Below, in pieces: positions 8,261-16,220 of a DNA stretch of 64,000 nt. Every line of letters begins with the position of its first letter. The stretch's first letter is position 1. The notes beneath the pieces are model-generated. The model made no database searches, had not been told where the DNA came from, and worked only from the letters and a program-made list of their open reading frames with translations. A program made the translations under genes and the position numbers. The DNA is from Syntrophomonas sp. GTDB lineage: Bacteria; Bacillota; Syntrophomonadia; Syntrophomonadales; Syntrophomonadaceae. The stretch spans positions 53,334 to 117,333 of the forward strand of contig JAENYG010000010.1 of NCBI GenBank assembly GCA_016841875.1, written 5' to 3'.

Positions 8261-9592
8261 CTAAACAAACTCTTTAGAAGTATTCTGCCTCACCACAAGC
8301 CGAATAGGCGTGCCTTCAAAACCAAAGTTTTTTCTCAGCACATTGTCTAAATACCTGACATATGAAAAATGAATCAGCTCCGGATGGTTGGAAAAGAGAA
8401 CAAAAGTTGGCGGTGCTGTTCGAACCTGGGTTGAGTAATATATTTTTGGTTTCTTGCTCCCGGCTCCCGGAAGTGGGTTTAACATGATAGCTTCACCAAT
8501 AACCCGGTTCAGCTCAGAAGTTGTTATCCTTCGGTGGTTTTGATCAGATACAAAATCTACCAGTTCCAGTATTTTAAATATCCGGCGTTTTGTTAAGGCG
8601 GATACATACATCAGGGGTGAATAAGCCAGAAACTTTAATTCACTGCGAATGTCTTTATCAAACTCATTCATGGTATGTCCATCTTTTTCAATCAAGTCCC
8701 ACTTATTCACTACTATAATATTGGCTTTAGCCTGCTCATGAACATAGCCTGCCACCCTCTTATCCTGCTCTATAACTCCAGTGGTGGCATCCAACATGAT
8801 CAGAACAACGTCGGCCCGTTCAATAGCCTTTAAAGAACGAATAACACTGTACCTTTCAGTGGTTTCGGTGATACGCGATTTCTTACGAATACCAGCGGTA
8901 TCGATCAATATATACTTTTTGCCGTCATATTGAAAGGGCGTATCGATGGAATCCCTGGTAGTTCCGGGGACTTCACTCACAATTACCCGCTGTTCGCCCA
9001 GGAAGGAATTCACCAGAGAAGATTTCCCTACATTAGGTCTCCCTACGATAGCAATTTTTATGGCATCTTCATCTTCTTTATATTCACTTTCCGGCTTAAA
9101 TTTGCTAATAACAGCGTCTAAAAGGTCATTAGTATTAAGTCCATGCATGGCTGAAACCGGTATAGGCTCTCCCAGTCCCAGGCTGTAAAATTCAAAATAC
9201 TCCAGCTGTTTATCAAAATTCTCAACTTTATTGGCGGCTACTATAACAGGCTTATCAGCTCTCCTTAACAGCTCTGCCACCTGTTGGTCCTCATGAGTAA
9301 TACCATCTTTAGTGTCTACCACAAAAAGTATAACATCTGCTTCATCTATGGCCAGCTCAGCCTGCATCTTTACTTCCCGGGTAAAAATGTCTTCTTCTTT
9401 ACCGAAACGAATACCGCCGGTATCAATGATAATAAACTCTCGGCCGGACCATTCTGAATTATCGTAAATTCTATCTCTAGTTACCCCAGGAATATCCTCC
9501 ACTATTGCTTTCCGACTGCCTGCCAGACGGTTAAAGAGCGTCGATTTACCTACATTAGGTCTGCCCACTATGGCTACTACTGGTTTTGCCAT
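8261..9592 (-). CDS. der: Ribosome-assembly GTPase Der (EngA)
   Basis: 443 aa with the tandem GTPase architecture unique to Der. The first G domain has GRPNVGKS at 7-14, DTGGIR, NKVE; the second has GRPNVGKSS at about 183, DTAGIR, NKWD. A C-terminal KH-like domain (about 355-443) includes the KPKIYYSTQV strand. Der acts in 50S subunit maturation and is essential in the bacteria tested. It starts with ATG at 9592 and sits 54 nt downstream of the DUF512 gene, probably in the same transcript. Confidence 0.98.
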   Translation of the reverse strand: MAKPVVAIVGRPNVGKSTLFNRLAGSRKAIVEDIPGVTRDRIYDNSEWSGREFIIIDTGGIRFGKEEDIFTREVKMQAELAIDEADVILFVVDTKDGITHEDQQVAELLRRADKPVIVAANKVENFDKQLEYFEFYSLGLGEPIPVSAMHGLNTNDLLDAVISKFKPESEYKEDEDAIKIAIVGRPNVGKSSLVNSFLGEQRVIVSEVPGTTRDSIDTPFQYDGKKYILIDTAGIRKKSRITETTERYSVIRSLKAIERADVVLIMLDATTGVIEQDKRVAGYVHEQAKANIIVVNKWDLIEKDGHTMNEFDKDIRSELKFLAYSPLMYVSALTKRRIFKILELVDFVSDQNHRRITTSELNRVIGEAIMLNPLPGAGSKKPKIYYSTQVRTAPPTFVLFSNHPELIHFSYVRYLDNVLRKNFGFEGTPIRLVVRQNTSKEFV

Positions 9593-9646
9593 GCTACAAC
9601 CTCCATCTGCCTCAAGTGTAAATTCGTTACCTGTTAATGAACGAAT

Positions 9647-10948
9647 TTAATCTCCTAACACCGCTTCTATCAGTGAGCCGGCGGTGCCCTGTATAACTTT
9701 GATATCAGCCCCACTGGCCATTTTAATATCTTCTAATTTAGTATCATCTAATAATGTATCCTGTCCGTCTTTAAATATTATTTCGGGAACTATCACTTCT
9801 TTACCTGCATAGTTTTTCCCCAGAGCAGCAAGGATATCAACACCAGTCAGTAATCCAGTTACCGTAACCTGTCCCCCAAAAAAATAATTCTTTACCGGTA
9901 TTATCTTCAGATCAAGACCTTCAATACGGTTCATTCGTCCACAGATTTTTTCCATTATGCTCAGTGCTGATTCACCGGTGAGCAGGAAAACTTCCTTTTC
10001 CTTAACCTTATCTGGCAGATGACCTTCCTCTTCAGCAAATTCATCCATCATTATCCTGCATATACCAATCCCATTTTCTATCTGGGGGAAATCGTCATAG
10101 TAATCTGTCTCCGGTATAGGCTGACTGCATTTAAGGTAAATCTCATCGGCCAGATATACCAGCCCACACCCCAGGTCGCGCCGAAATTCCAGCTGGTATC
10201 TATGGATTGCAGCTACTAATAATTCAGCTTCTGCGGAGCTGATATTTCTTAATTCCGGCAGCTTATTTCGGTGCCCGGTAAGACCTACCGGTACAATACC
10301 TATAGAAGCTACCGAAGGATACAGTTCTGCCAGTCCTTCTATAGTATCTTCTAATATCTGGCCGTCATTTATTCCTGGACAAACGACGATCTGAGTATGG
10401 CATTCAATTCCCGCCTGACTTAAACGAAGCAGGTCTTCTCTTATGCTTCCGGCCTGTCGGCTCCCCAGCATCATGGATCTGACCTCGGGCTGCAAAGCAT
10501 GTACAGATATATAAAGGGGACTAAGTCTCATGGTGAGAATCTTATCCCAGTCGTGCTGACTGAGGTTGGTCAGGGTTATGAAGTTACCGAACAAAAAGGA
10601 ATGACGATAGTCATCATCCTTTTGATACAGTGTTTTTCGCATCTGGCCAGGAAGTTGGTCAATAAAGCAAAAAACACAGCGGTTTTTGCACACCTTCAAC
10701 CGGTCAAATAGTATATCATCAAATACCAGGCCCAGATCTTCATCATAATCTTTTTCTATTTCTATGGACCATATCTTCCCATCCGCCTTTTGTATATCTA
10801 CCAGCAACTCCTCTTCCCGGATCAAAAACTGGTAGTCCAGTATATCGTTGATTTCCTTCCCATCTATAGACAACAGGGTGTCTCCTGCTGCTATGCCAAT
10901 TTCATCGGCAATACTGTTTTCTTCTATATCAATGACCACTGCTGGCAT
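9647..10948 (-). CDS. PDZ / radical-SAM-like DUF512 protein
   Basis: 433 aa. An N-terminal PDZ-like segment (residues 1-60: NSIADEIGIAAGDTLLSIDGKEI) is followed by a domain with CKNRCVFCFIDQLP at about 87-100, a variant of the radical-SAM CxxxCxxC [4Fe-4S] motif, and then the DUF512 C-terminal region. The family is widespread in Clostridia and usually sits upstream of der, as here. No reaction is established to my knowledge; the combination suggests a SAM-dependent or iron-sulfur oxidoreductase acting on a polypeptide or on ribosome assembly, but that is inference. A dispersed palindrome lies just upstream (11023-11095). Confidence 0.85.
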   Translation of the reverse strand: MPAVVIDIEENSIADEIGIAAGDTLLSIDGKEINDILDYQFLIREEELLVDIQKADGKIWSIEIEKDYDEDLGLVFDDILFDRLKVCKNRCVFCFIDQLPGQMRKTLYQKDDDYRHSFLFGNFITLTNLSQHDWDKILTMRLSPLYISVHALQPEVRSMMLGSRQAGSIREDLLRLSQAGIECHTQIVVCPGINDGQILEDTIEGLAELYPSVASIGIVPVGLTGHRNKLPELRNISSAEAELLVAAIHRYQLEFRRDLGCGLVYLADEIYLKCSQPIPETDYYDDFPQIENGIGICRIMMDEFAEEEGHLPDKVKEKEVFLLTGESALSIMEKICGRMNRIEGLDLKIIPVKNYFFGGQVTVTGLLTGVDILAALGKNYAGKEVIVPEIIFKDGQDTLLDDTKLEDIKMASGADIKVIQGTAGSLIEAVLGD

Positions 10949-11022
10949 AATACTCCCCTCCGGTCTTTGCTATTAAACAATTATCCACTAAAAATATTAT
11001 ATCCGCAAGAAAGAAAAGAAAG

Positions 11023-11095
11023 TGTCAATGGGGACGGTTCTATTTGACAACAAAACCAAGAATAATGTTGTCAAACAGAACCGTCCCCATTGACA
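11023..11095. repeat. REP-like palindromic element
   Basis: Two 29-nt arms (11023-11051 and 11067-11095) are complementary at 28 of 29 positions around a 15-nt loop. Each arm contains GTCAATGGGGACGGTTCT and TTTGACAAC. The GGGGACGGTTCT palindrome resembles dispersed REP sequences mobilised by single-strand (Y1/RAYT) transposases in anaerobic Firmicutes. No transposase is in the window. Transcribed, it would form a very stable hairpin between the DUF3189 and DUF512 genes. Confidence 0.75.
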
Positions 11096-11104
11096 ATGTT
11101 TCTT

Positions 11105-11533
11105 TCAGGCTGATTTTAATTTTGCTACTGACTGATTTAATTCGCTTACCTGGGTACCCAGCAGGATTTTCGAGGCCAAATAATTCAGGTGACTTCCACC
11201 CATAAAAGGTGGTATTTTTATTAATACGGCCAGAATCCAATCCCATCTGCTTGATATAGTTTCTATTATTAAGTCATCTGGTTTAAACCCCAGGATATCT
11301 CTCAAGTCTTCTATGCTTTTTTTGACCATCCATAAATCTTTACCTCCTCCCAGGGTGTAAACCTCGGTCCCCTCTGCATCCATGCCTATATATAAAGGTT
11401 GAAATACATCTTGGGACATATCTGCAAACCCCTTAATCATCCACAATTTACCGTCTGATATTTTGCCCAGGTATATATTAGCTGCAATAAGTGCAGCGTG
11501 AACCGAGGTATGACCGAGGAAAATTATCTTCAT
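11105..11533 (-). CDS. DUF3189 family protein (second copy)
   Basis: 142 aa, no signal peptide. It opens MKIIFLGHTSVHAALIAANIYLG, matching the 'GxxHxxxxAAxxxLG' opening of its neighbour. It shares FADMSQDVFQPLYIGMDAEGTEVYTLGGGKD with the parallel region of the 11538-12002 product, so the two are tandem paralogues that have diverged. DUF3189 is restricted to spore-forming Firmicutes and has no assigned activity that I know of. It begins 4 nt after the first copy's stop, in the same operon as YIEGIA and spoIIP genes. The C-terminus runs almost into the REP palindrome. Confidence 0.8.
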   Translation of the reverse strand: MKIIFLGHTSVHAALIAANIYLGKISDGKLWMIKGFADMSQDVFQPLYIGMDAEGTEVYTLGGGKDLWMVKKSIEDLRDILGFKPDDLIIETISSRWDWILAVLIKIPPFMGGSHLNYLASKILLGTQVSELNQSVAKLKSA

Positions 11534-11537
11534 ACAC

Positions 11538-12002
11538 TCACCTGCACCTGTTCATACTCTTTAAACGTACTGTTTCAACCAGATTGACCAGTTTCATAAA
11601 AGCCCCTCTAGTCCCTCTGAATAATACTGGACGTCCTGGGAATATTAATCCTATCCGACGTGACATAAACCCGCCCAATTTCATGCTGAGGTTGACCCGG
11701 TTCAAGCAATCTATGGCTATTATTTGATCCCCGGCTCCCATAATCTCCGCCACTCCCATCAGAATTTTAGTGTATTTATCCCCCATGCTTTTTTTGCCCA
11801 GTACGTATACTTCGTTGCCGCTGTCATCTATACCCATAAAGCGAATAGAACCAAAATCCCCGTTAACCGTTTTATCATAATATGGTATAGCCATCATTTC
11901 GTCTATCGTCGGCAACCGGTGTTTTCCTATTATTTTCAGATGCAGTGCAGCCGCTATAACCGATGAATGGGCTCCACCATAACAATGATAAATCACTTTC
12001 AC
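11538..12002 (-). CDS. DUF3189 family protein (first copy)
   Basis: 154 aa from the GTG at 12000-12002, which follows GAGGTGGAG at good spacing and gives the usual opening VKVIYHCYGGAHSSVIAAALHL; an upstream in-frame start adds nine acidic residues. The conserved blocks are HCYGGAHSS, the middle FMGIDDSGNEVYVLGKKSMG, and a C-terminal MKLGGFMSRRIGLIFPGRP. The histidine pair and Gly-rich opening could suggest a metal- or nucleotide-binding site, but nothing is established. It is paired with a divergent copy directly downstream and lies between the YIEGIA pair and the DUF512-der block. Confidence 0.82.
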   Translation of the reverse strand: MKVIYHCYGGAHSSVIAAALHLKIIGKHRLPTIDEMMAIPYYDKTVNGDFGSIRFMGIDDSGNEVYVLGKKSMGDKYTKILMGVAEIMGAGDQIIAIDCLNRVNLSMKLGGFMSRRIGLIFPGRPVLFRGTRGAFMKLVNLVETVRLKSMNRCR

Positions 12003-12076
12003 AAGCTCCACCTCACCCTCGCTGTCCAAATGCCCATATTACCCACCAGCGAATTTCGATTTATGTCCAGATTGTT

Positions 12077-12271
12077 TTAATGTTTACATACCAGGTAGAT
12101 ACCATTTTCCAGATCGTGTACTATTCCCCCCAGGATGCGGGCCAGGAGCAGACTTGTTTTCTCCATCTCTTCCTGGTCAGATGCTAAAAACACTGGACAG
12201 CCGCCGCCCTTAACCTTATCCGTTTCGCAGGTTATTATGGCCAGGACATATTCGCTTAAAGCTGTATTCAT
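12077..12271 (-). CDS. Small YIEGIA-associated protein (capping complex subunit)
   Basis: 64 aa: MNTALSEYVLAIITCETDKV, then a Gly-rich turn with KGGGCPVFLAS, and a helical second half. This small family is found next to YIEGIA-family membrane proteins in spore formers and, as I recall, is named as a capping-complex subunit in current family catalogues; that name is from memory and no biochemical role is known to me. It starts one base after the YIEGIA gene ends, so tight coupling and probably fixed stoichiometry are expected. Two cysteines (C15, C25) may be relevant. Confidence 0.75.
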   Translation of the reverse strand: MNTALSEYVLAIITCETDKVKGGGCPVFLASDQEEMEKTSLLLARILGGIVHDLENGIYLVCKH

Positions 12272-13162
12272 TTAATCTGCCGCCTTTCGACCGTAGTAGC
12301 TCTGGAGGGTTGTACCCCGTGTCGACTCCAGCACTGGTACCCTTTTTACGATTTCTATGAGCATTTCCAGGTCCGGTTCATTAGCTACTATAAAGAGCGC
12401 CAGATAACCTTTATCAACCTGTTTTCTAGCCATGGGCATCAACTCTGTTTCATTTATATCCACCTTGCTGCCCAGTATGGATACCACATCATGGATAATG
12501 GCCTTTCGCTGCCCGGGAGCATCCAGGTTTAACCGCGCATTATCATCTACAGGTTTAATAATGACCCCCAGACCTTCTTCGATTATTTTTTTCCGGGTTT
12601 GCGGTAGACCTACATTCATGATTACTACATCATCTACCATCAGCAGAGAACCTTCAAAATGTACCTGCCCCTGTTTAACTTCAGCGATATCTCCTATAAA
12701 CGAACCGCTCATAAGTCTAAGAGTCAGCATTATACTTACCGGGCCAATTATAAAGGCAGACTTCACTCCCCACAGCTGTGCTGCCCCGCTGGTCAGGAGT
12801 GCAGTCATAATCACCAGGTAATTGCGGGCTTCGAAAACTCTGGCTATCCCTTCTATATAGTCCGTACCCCTGCTGATCAGCTTGCTCTCTTCGAGTTTCA
12901 TGAGCGTTTCCCGCTCCATATTCCTTACCTCACGAAACTGCTGGGCGGCCAGTACCAAAAAAGTTACCGCTACAAAATCAGGTTTGGCTATTGCTGGTAC
13001 TGCTACCGCTCCCAGGCTGGCAGCAATAAAACCCAGGGCCAGATGGACAAGCTGCCCATGTGGGTAGGTAGGGTAATGTCGGTAATCGCTGCGCAGCAGC
13101 AGCCATCTATTGATTAACCCGGCAGCTATCCCGGCAGCTATTACCGCACCATATTTTTCCAT
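12272..13162 (-). CDS. YIEGIA family membrane protein
   Basis: 296 aa. It contains the name-giving motif at about residue 102 (GTDYIEGIARVFEARNYLVI). Predicted membrane segments lie near the N-terminus (KYGAVIAAGIAAGLINRWLL, LVHLALGFIAASLGAVAVPAIA) and around 110-150. A soluble C-terminal domain (about 165-296) follows. The family is conserved in sporulating Firmicutes and sits here directly after spoIIP (1 nt gap), which argues for a role in forespore engulfment or envelope remodelling. That link is inferred from context only. Confidence 0.85.
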   Translation of the reverse strand: MEKYGAVIAAGIAAGLINRWLLLRSDYRHYPTYPHGQLVHLALGFIAASLGAVAVPAIAKPDFVAVTFLVLAAQQFREVRNMERETLMKLEESKLISRGTDYIEGIARVFEARNYLVIMTALLTSGAAQLWGVKSAFIIGPVSIMLTLRLMSGSFIGDIAEVKQGQVHFEGSLLMVDDVVIMNVGLPQTRKKIIEEGLGVIIKPVDDNARLNLDAPGQRKAIIHDVVSILGSKVDINETELMPMARKQVDKGYLALFIVANEPDLEMLIEIVKRVPVLESTRGTTLQSYYGRKAAD

Positions 13163-13163
13163 A

Positions 13164-14222
13164 TTATTTGCTGCTGGAACCTTTGTTCAAAAGGTAAAAA
13201 CCTCCACCTGCTGCGGCAACTACTACGATCAAAATTAGAATGGTGGTAAAAGACCCCTGGTTATCCTGTGTCAAAGGCTTGGATGCCGGACTGCCGCTGC
13301 TGGTGTCAGAAACACCCAAGACGGTCTGCATTGAGTCAGCGAATAATTTCACTCCCTCTTCTGCATCTTCCTTCTTGTTGGTATGAGCCCCAACTTCAAT
13401 CAATATGGCCCGGGGACTTAAATCCTGATTATAATCCCCTTTACCTATATAAATGCCATTGGAGAGACCTGGTTCTTGTTTATCCATAACCGCTTTGATT
13501 TTTTTAGCAAATTCCAGGTTGGTTTTCATATTGGGATTTTGTTTGCCTATCACCAGCTTTACTTTAGTTGCTTCTTGACCGTCAACTTCAGTCTGATAAA
13601 CATCTGCCGGTACTGCATCTCTGTGCACATCCACAATCACATCCGGGTTTTCTTGTTTTAATAATGTAACTGCAGTTTTCCTTGATCGGCTGTACGCATT
13701 TATATCATGGGGATTATGGTTATTTTCATTGTATTGAACATTGAAACCCTGGTTTTTAAGTTCATCAACAAAAGCCTGACCTACATCGTAAATACCTCCG
13801 TTGCCATCTATACTCTCTTTTCCGTCTGAAGGTACGTAAGATTCATCACTATGGGTATGGTAGACTGCTATAGTGGGCTTCTTGTCTCCTGAAAGCACTG
13901 GCACTTCCTGTCCTTTAAAAACCCAGGCCTGGGTTTTTGTATCGTACCCAACTACGGGCATCCTTTCTTCACCCTGGTAGGAACAGATGGCAATGTCACC
14001 CTTGATTTCCATCACTTTATATCGAGCATTATCTGCGCTGATATATTCATCCCCTACATTGACTTTTATTCCTGTTTTATGAATCATGTTGTTATTTTCA
14101 TCAACCAGGGTAAAATATTCACCGGAGGGCATTTCTTCGTTGGCTGTACACATGGAGACAGCGAGCAGAGTCCATAACAAACCCAGGGTTAAAGCTAGAA
14201 CCAGAAGTTTTTTCCTAGGCAT
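13164..14222 (-). CDS. spoIIP: Stage II sporulation protein P, spore peptidoglycan hydrolase
   Basis: 352 aa from ATG 14220-14222, which follows GGGGTGAT; the longer frame to 14267 has no such site. Signal-anchor residues 4-26. The catalytic domain has zinc-ligand motifs of the amidase_3-like fold: VYHTHSDESYVPS (about residue 120) and ILIEVGAHTNKKEDAE (about 275). SpoIIP is the amidase/endopeptidase of the DMP complex that thins septal peptidoglycan to drive engulfment, together with SpoIID and SpoIIM (not seen here). Unusual: a second hydrophobic helix at the extreme C-terminus (FTTILILIVVVAAAGGGFYL) followed by a short Lys/Ser tail. This would anchor both ends and is not typical of the Bacillus protein as I know it. 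Confidence 0.93.
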   Translation of the reverse strand: MPRKKLLVLALTLGLLWTLLAVSMCTANEEMPSGEYFTLVDENNNMIHKTGIKVNVGDEYISADNARYKVMEIKGDIAICSYQGEERMPVVGYDTKTQAWVFKGQEVPVLSGDKKPTIAVYHTHSDESYVPSDGKESIDGNGGIYDVGQAFVDELKNQGFNVQYNENNHNPHDINAYSRSRKTAVTLLKQENPDVIVDVHRDAVPADVYQTEVDGQEATKVKLVIGKQNPNMKTNLEFAKKIKAVMDKQEPGLSNGIYIGKGDYNQDLSPRAILIEVGAHTNKKEDAEEGVKLFADSMQTVLGVSDTSSGSPASKPLTQDNQGSFTTILILIVVVAAAGGGFYLLNKGSSSK

Positions 14223-14994
14223 GAATATCACCCCGTTCCCCTGAGTCATCCCCTTCATTTTTATCATCCTGCTTGTTCTGTTCAGCTAAGGGGTCCTCCC
14301 CTTTATTACTATCATCCAATGGCTTACGAGAAGGTTCGGGTTCCCTGAGATTTTGAATCAGTTCTTTCGGCCTACCCTCGGTTTTTGGTCCTCCCTGTAT
14401 TCGTTCCAGGGTCTCCCCAACCAGTTCTGCCAGAAGTACGGCTAGAATACCTGCTAATATCAATGAATCGAAAGCACCTGCCCCACCGATGTGTACAACT
14501 CCCCTTACCCCACTGTTTACCAGGTAGAAGTACTGAGCAACATCAAGAGACAGCACTGCTATAACTGCTGCAAAGAATGCACCTCTACGAGATCTGCCGG
14601 CCAGGTAACCTACTATACCGGCTACCAGAGGATAGATATAAATTGGATCGATAAACATGGTCTCAGGTTCGGCACCCAGATATCTGGCTGCAATAAATAA
14701 GGCCAGGGCAGTTACCACAGCAGCTGCTATAGCTCGAATTTTTTCATGAGCCGTCCCCGCTCCTGCTAATACATATACCGCCAGCCCTACCGCTACCAAC
14801 CCTCCGAGATTGACTGTAATGCGTGAACTTATGGGAATATCAACAAAACTACCTACTATTATGGCAAATATTACTGCCAGCGCGGCTTTGTCGCTTAACC
14901 TCATTCGGTCCAGCACCCGATGAGCTACCCCAAAATAAATAAGTATCGAGACAACCACCAGCGCGATAAGCCCCAAGGGAAAATTAGCCATCAT
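14215..14994 (-). CDS. DUF1614 multipass membrane protein
   Basis: 259 aa. Six or seven hydrophobic segments fill residues 5-190, followed by a highly charged tail (residues about 200-259, rich in Asp, Glu, Lys, Pro). Motifs of the family: MRLSDKAAL, FVDIPISSRITVNLGG, and the glycine-rich GVRGVVHIGGAGAFDSLILAGILAVLLAE. DUF1614 proteins occur in Clostridia, methanogens and some other anaerobes and have no known function. It overlaps spoIIP by 8 nt, so it is the first gene of the spoIIP-YIEGIA-DUF3189 transcript. A sporulation link is inferred from that coupling. Confidence 0.85.
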   Translation of the reverse strand: MMANFPLGLIALVVVSILIYFGVAHRVLDRMRLSDKAALAVIFAIIVGSFVDIPISSRITVNLGGLVAVGLAVYVLAGAGTAHEKIRAIAAAVVTALALFIAARYLGAEPETMFIDPIYIYPLVAGIVGYLAGRSRRGAFFAAVIAVLSLDVAQYFYLVNSGVRGVVHIGGAGAFDSLILAGILAVLLAELVGETLERIQGGPKTEGRPKELIQNLREPEPSRKPLDDSNKGEDPLAEQNKQDDKNEGDDSGERGDIHA

Positions 14995-15103
14995 TTACTC
15001 ATCCTTTCACTTATATTTATGTGAGTATGTTTCCCTTACCTCACCTTTTTATGTAGTATTTAAGTATTGAACCTGTCAGCTTGCCGACTTTGTCGACAAG
15101 CTA

Positions 15104-15135
15104 AGAAGCCGCCTCGATGGGCGGCTTCTTACAGA
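15104..15135 (-). terminator. Terminator between fni and the DUF1614 operon
   Basis: Stem GAAGCCGCC / GGCGGCTTC (about 15108-15116 with 15123-15131), six-base loop, short U-rich flank on the minus strand. It ends transcription of fni and separates it from the spoIIP operon. Confidence 0.65.
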
Positions 15136-15169
15136 TATTACATGTTTAATTTATAATTTATCCTTCACT

Positions 15170-16216
15170 TTATCTATCCGACCACCTGAGCTTATTAATG
15201 CCCCGAGCTTCAATCCATTGGGCGGTTTCATTTAATATGATCAGGGGCTGCTTTTTAATCTGTTCCAGGTTACGAGAGCCAGTCATTAAAAACACAGCTT
15301 TTAATCGGTAAATCAGATCCTCTATTTCTCTTTCCAATTTCTCCGGCCCGTGATTCAATAATGTTCTTAGAAACGGGGCGGCCATCCCTACCATATCTGC
15401 TCCCAGAGCATAAGCTTTGGCAGCATCAGGAGCAGTTCTTATACCTCCCGATGCAATGATCCGGATGGGCAGATCCATACTAACAGCTTCTATCAGGCTC
15501 ACAGCGGTTGGAATACCCCATTGATCCAATTCACCGATAAACTTTCCGCTGCGCTGGTCTTCAATGGATACGAAATTGGTGCCTCCTTTGCCGCCTATGT
15601 CATATATACTAACCCCTGCTTCATAAAGCCTGCGGATACTTTCCCGGGAGAAACCAAATCCCACTTCTTTAGCAATAACCGGCACCTGACACTTCTCGGT
15701 TATCTTCTGTATCCGGGACAGGATGCCTTTGAAGGAACGGTCTCCTTCGGGCATGGCCAGTTCCTGGGGAATATTAAAATGGATCTGCAAGGCGTCAGCA
15801 TTTATCATATCGACTGCTTCAAGTGCTTCTGTTATACCACTTCCAGCCGAGATATTAGCAAATATTAGCCCATCTGGATTAACTTCCCTGACGATAGAAA
15901 AGGTATATCTCAAACCTGGGTCTTCTATGGCTATTGTCTGTGAGCCTACTGCCATGGCTATTTCATACCGGGCAGCTATGGATGCTAAGATCTGGTTAAT
16001 GCGACCTGCTTGCTCAGTCCCTCCTGTAATGGCATTGATTACCATAGGCAGTCTTAATCTCTTACCCAGAAAGTCAATTCCCAGGTCAATTTCCTCCATA
16101 TCCAACTCGGGTACCGAGTTGTTTATCAGATATATGTTTTCAAAACCACTTGAACATGGTCCATCTGGTATTTGCTGGGCCAGAAGGAGGTGCTCATTCT
16201 TGCGTTTACCTCTTAT
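15170..16216 (-). CDS. fni: Type 2 isopentenyl-diphosphate isomerase, apparent AUA start
   Basis: FMN-dependent enzyme interconverting isopentenyl and dimethylallyl diphosphate, supplying quinone and undecaprenyl tails. The frame from the first in-frame ATG (16105) gives 311 aa and lacks the conserved N-terminus. By hand translation the frame continues upstream through RGKRKNEHLLLAQQIPDG, containing the RK-x-x-H substrate motif. No ATG, GTG or TTG is available; the only plausible start is ATA at 16214-16216, 8 nt from a perfect AGGAGG (16225-16230), giving 348 aa, about the length of the Bacillus protein (349). Other motifs: NAITGGT, VGSQ, EVGFG, DIGGKGGTNF, ASGGI, MAAPFL. It starts just after the mobA stop, so the two are coupled. 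Confidence 0.9.
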   Translation of the reverse strand: MRGKRKNEHLLLAQQIPDGPCSSGFENIYLINNSVPELDMEEIDLGIDFLGKRLRLPMVINAITGGTEQAGRINQILASIAARYEIAMAVGSQTIAIEDPGLRYTFSIVREVNPDGLIFANISAGSGITEALEAVDMINADALQIHFNIPQELAMPEGDRSFKGILSRIQKITEKCQVPVIAKEVGFGFSRESIRRLYEAGVSIYDIGGKGGTNFVSIEDQRSGKFIGELDQWGIPTAVSLIEAVSMDLPIRIIASGGIRTAPDAAKAYALGADMVGMAAPFLRTLLNHGPEKLEREIEDLIYRLKAVFLMTGSRNLEQIKKQPLIILNETAQWIEARGINKLRWSDR

Positions 16217-16220
16217 CTCC

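Noticed and set aside
12659..13117. Plus-strand ORF of 152 codons
   Set aside because: Entirely antisense to the YIEGIA gene, no ribosome-binding site, composition unlike a protein of this genome.
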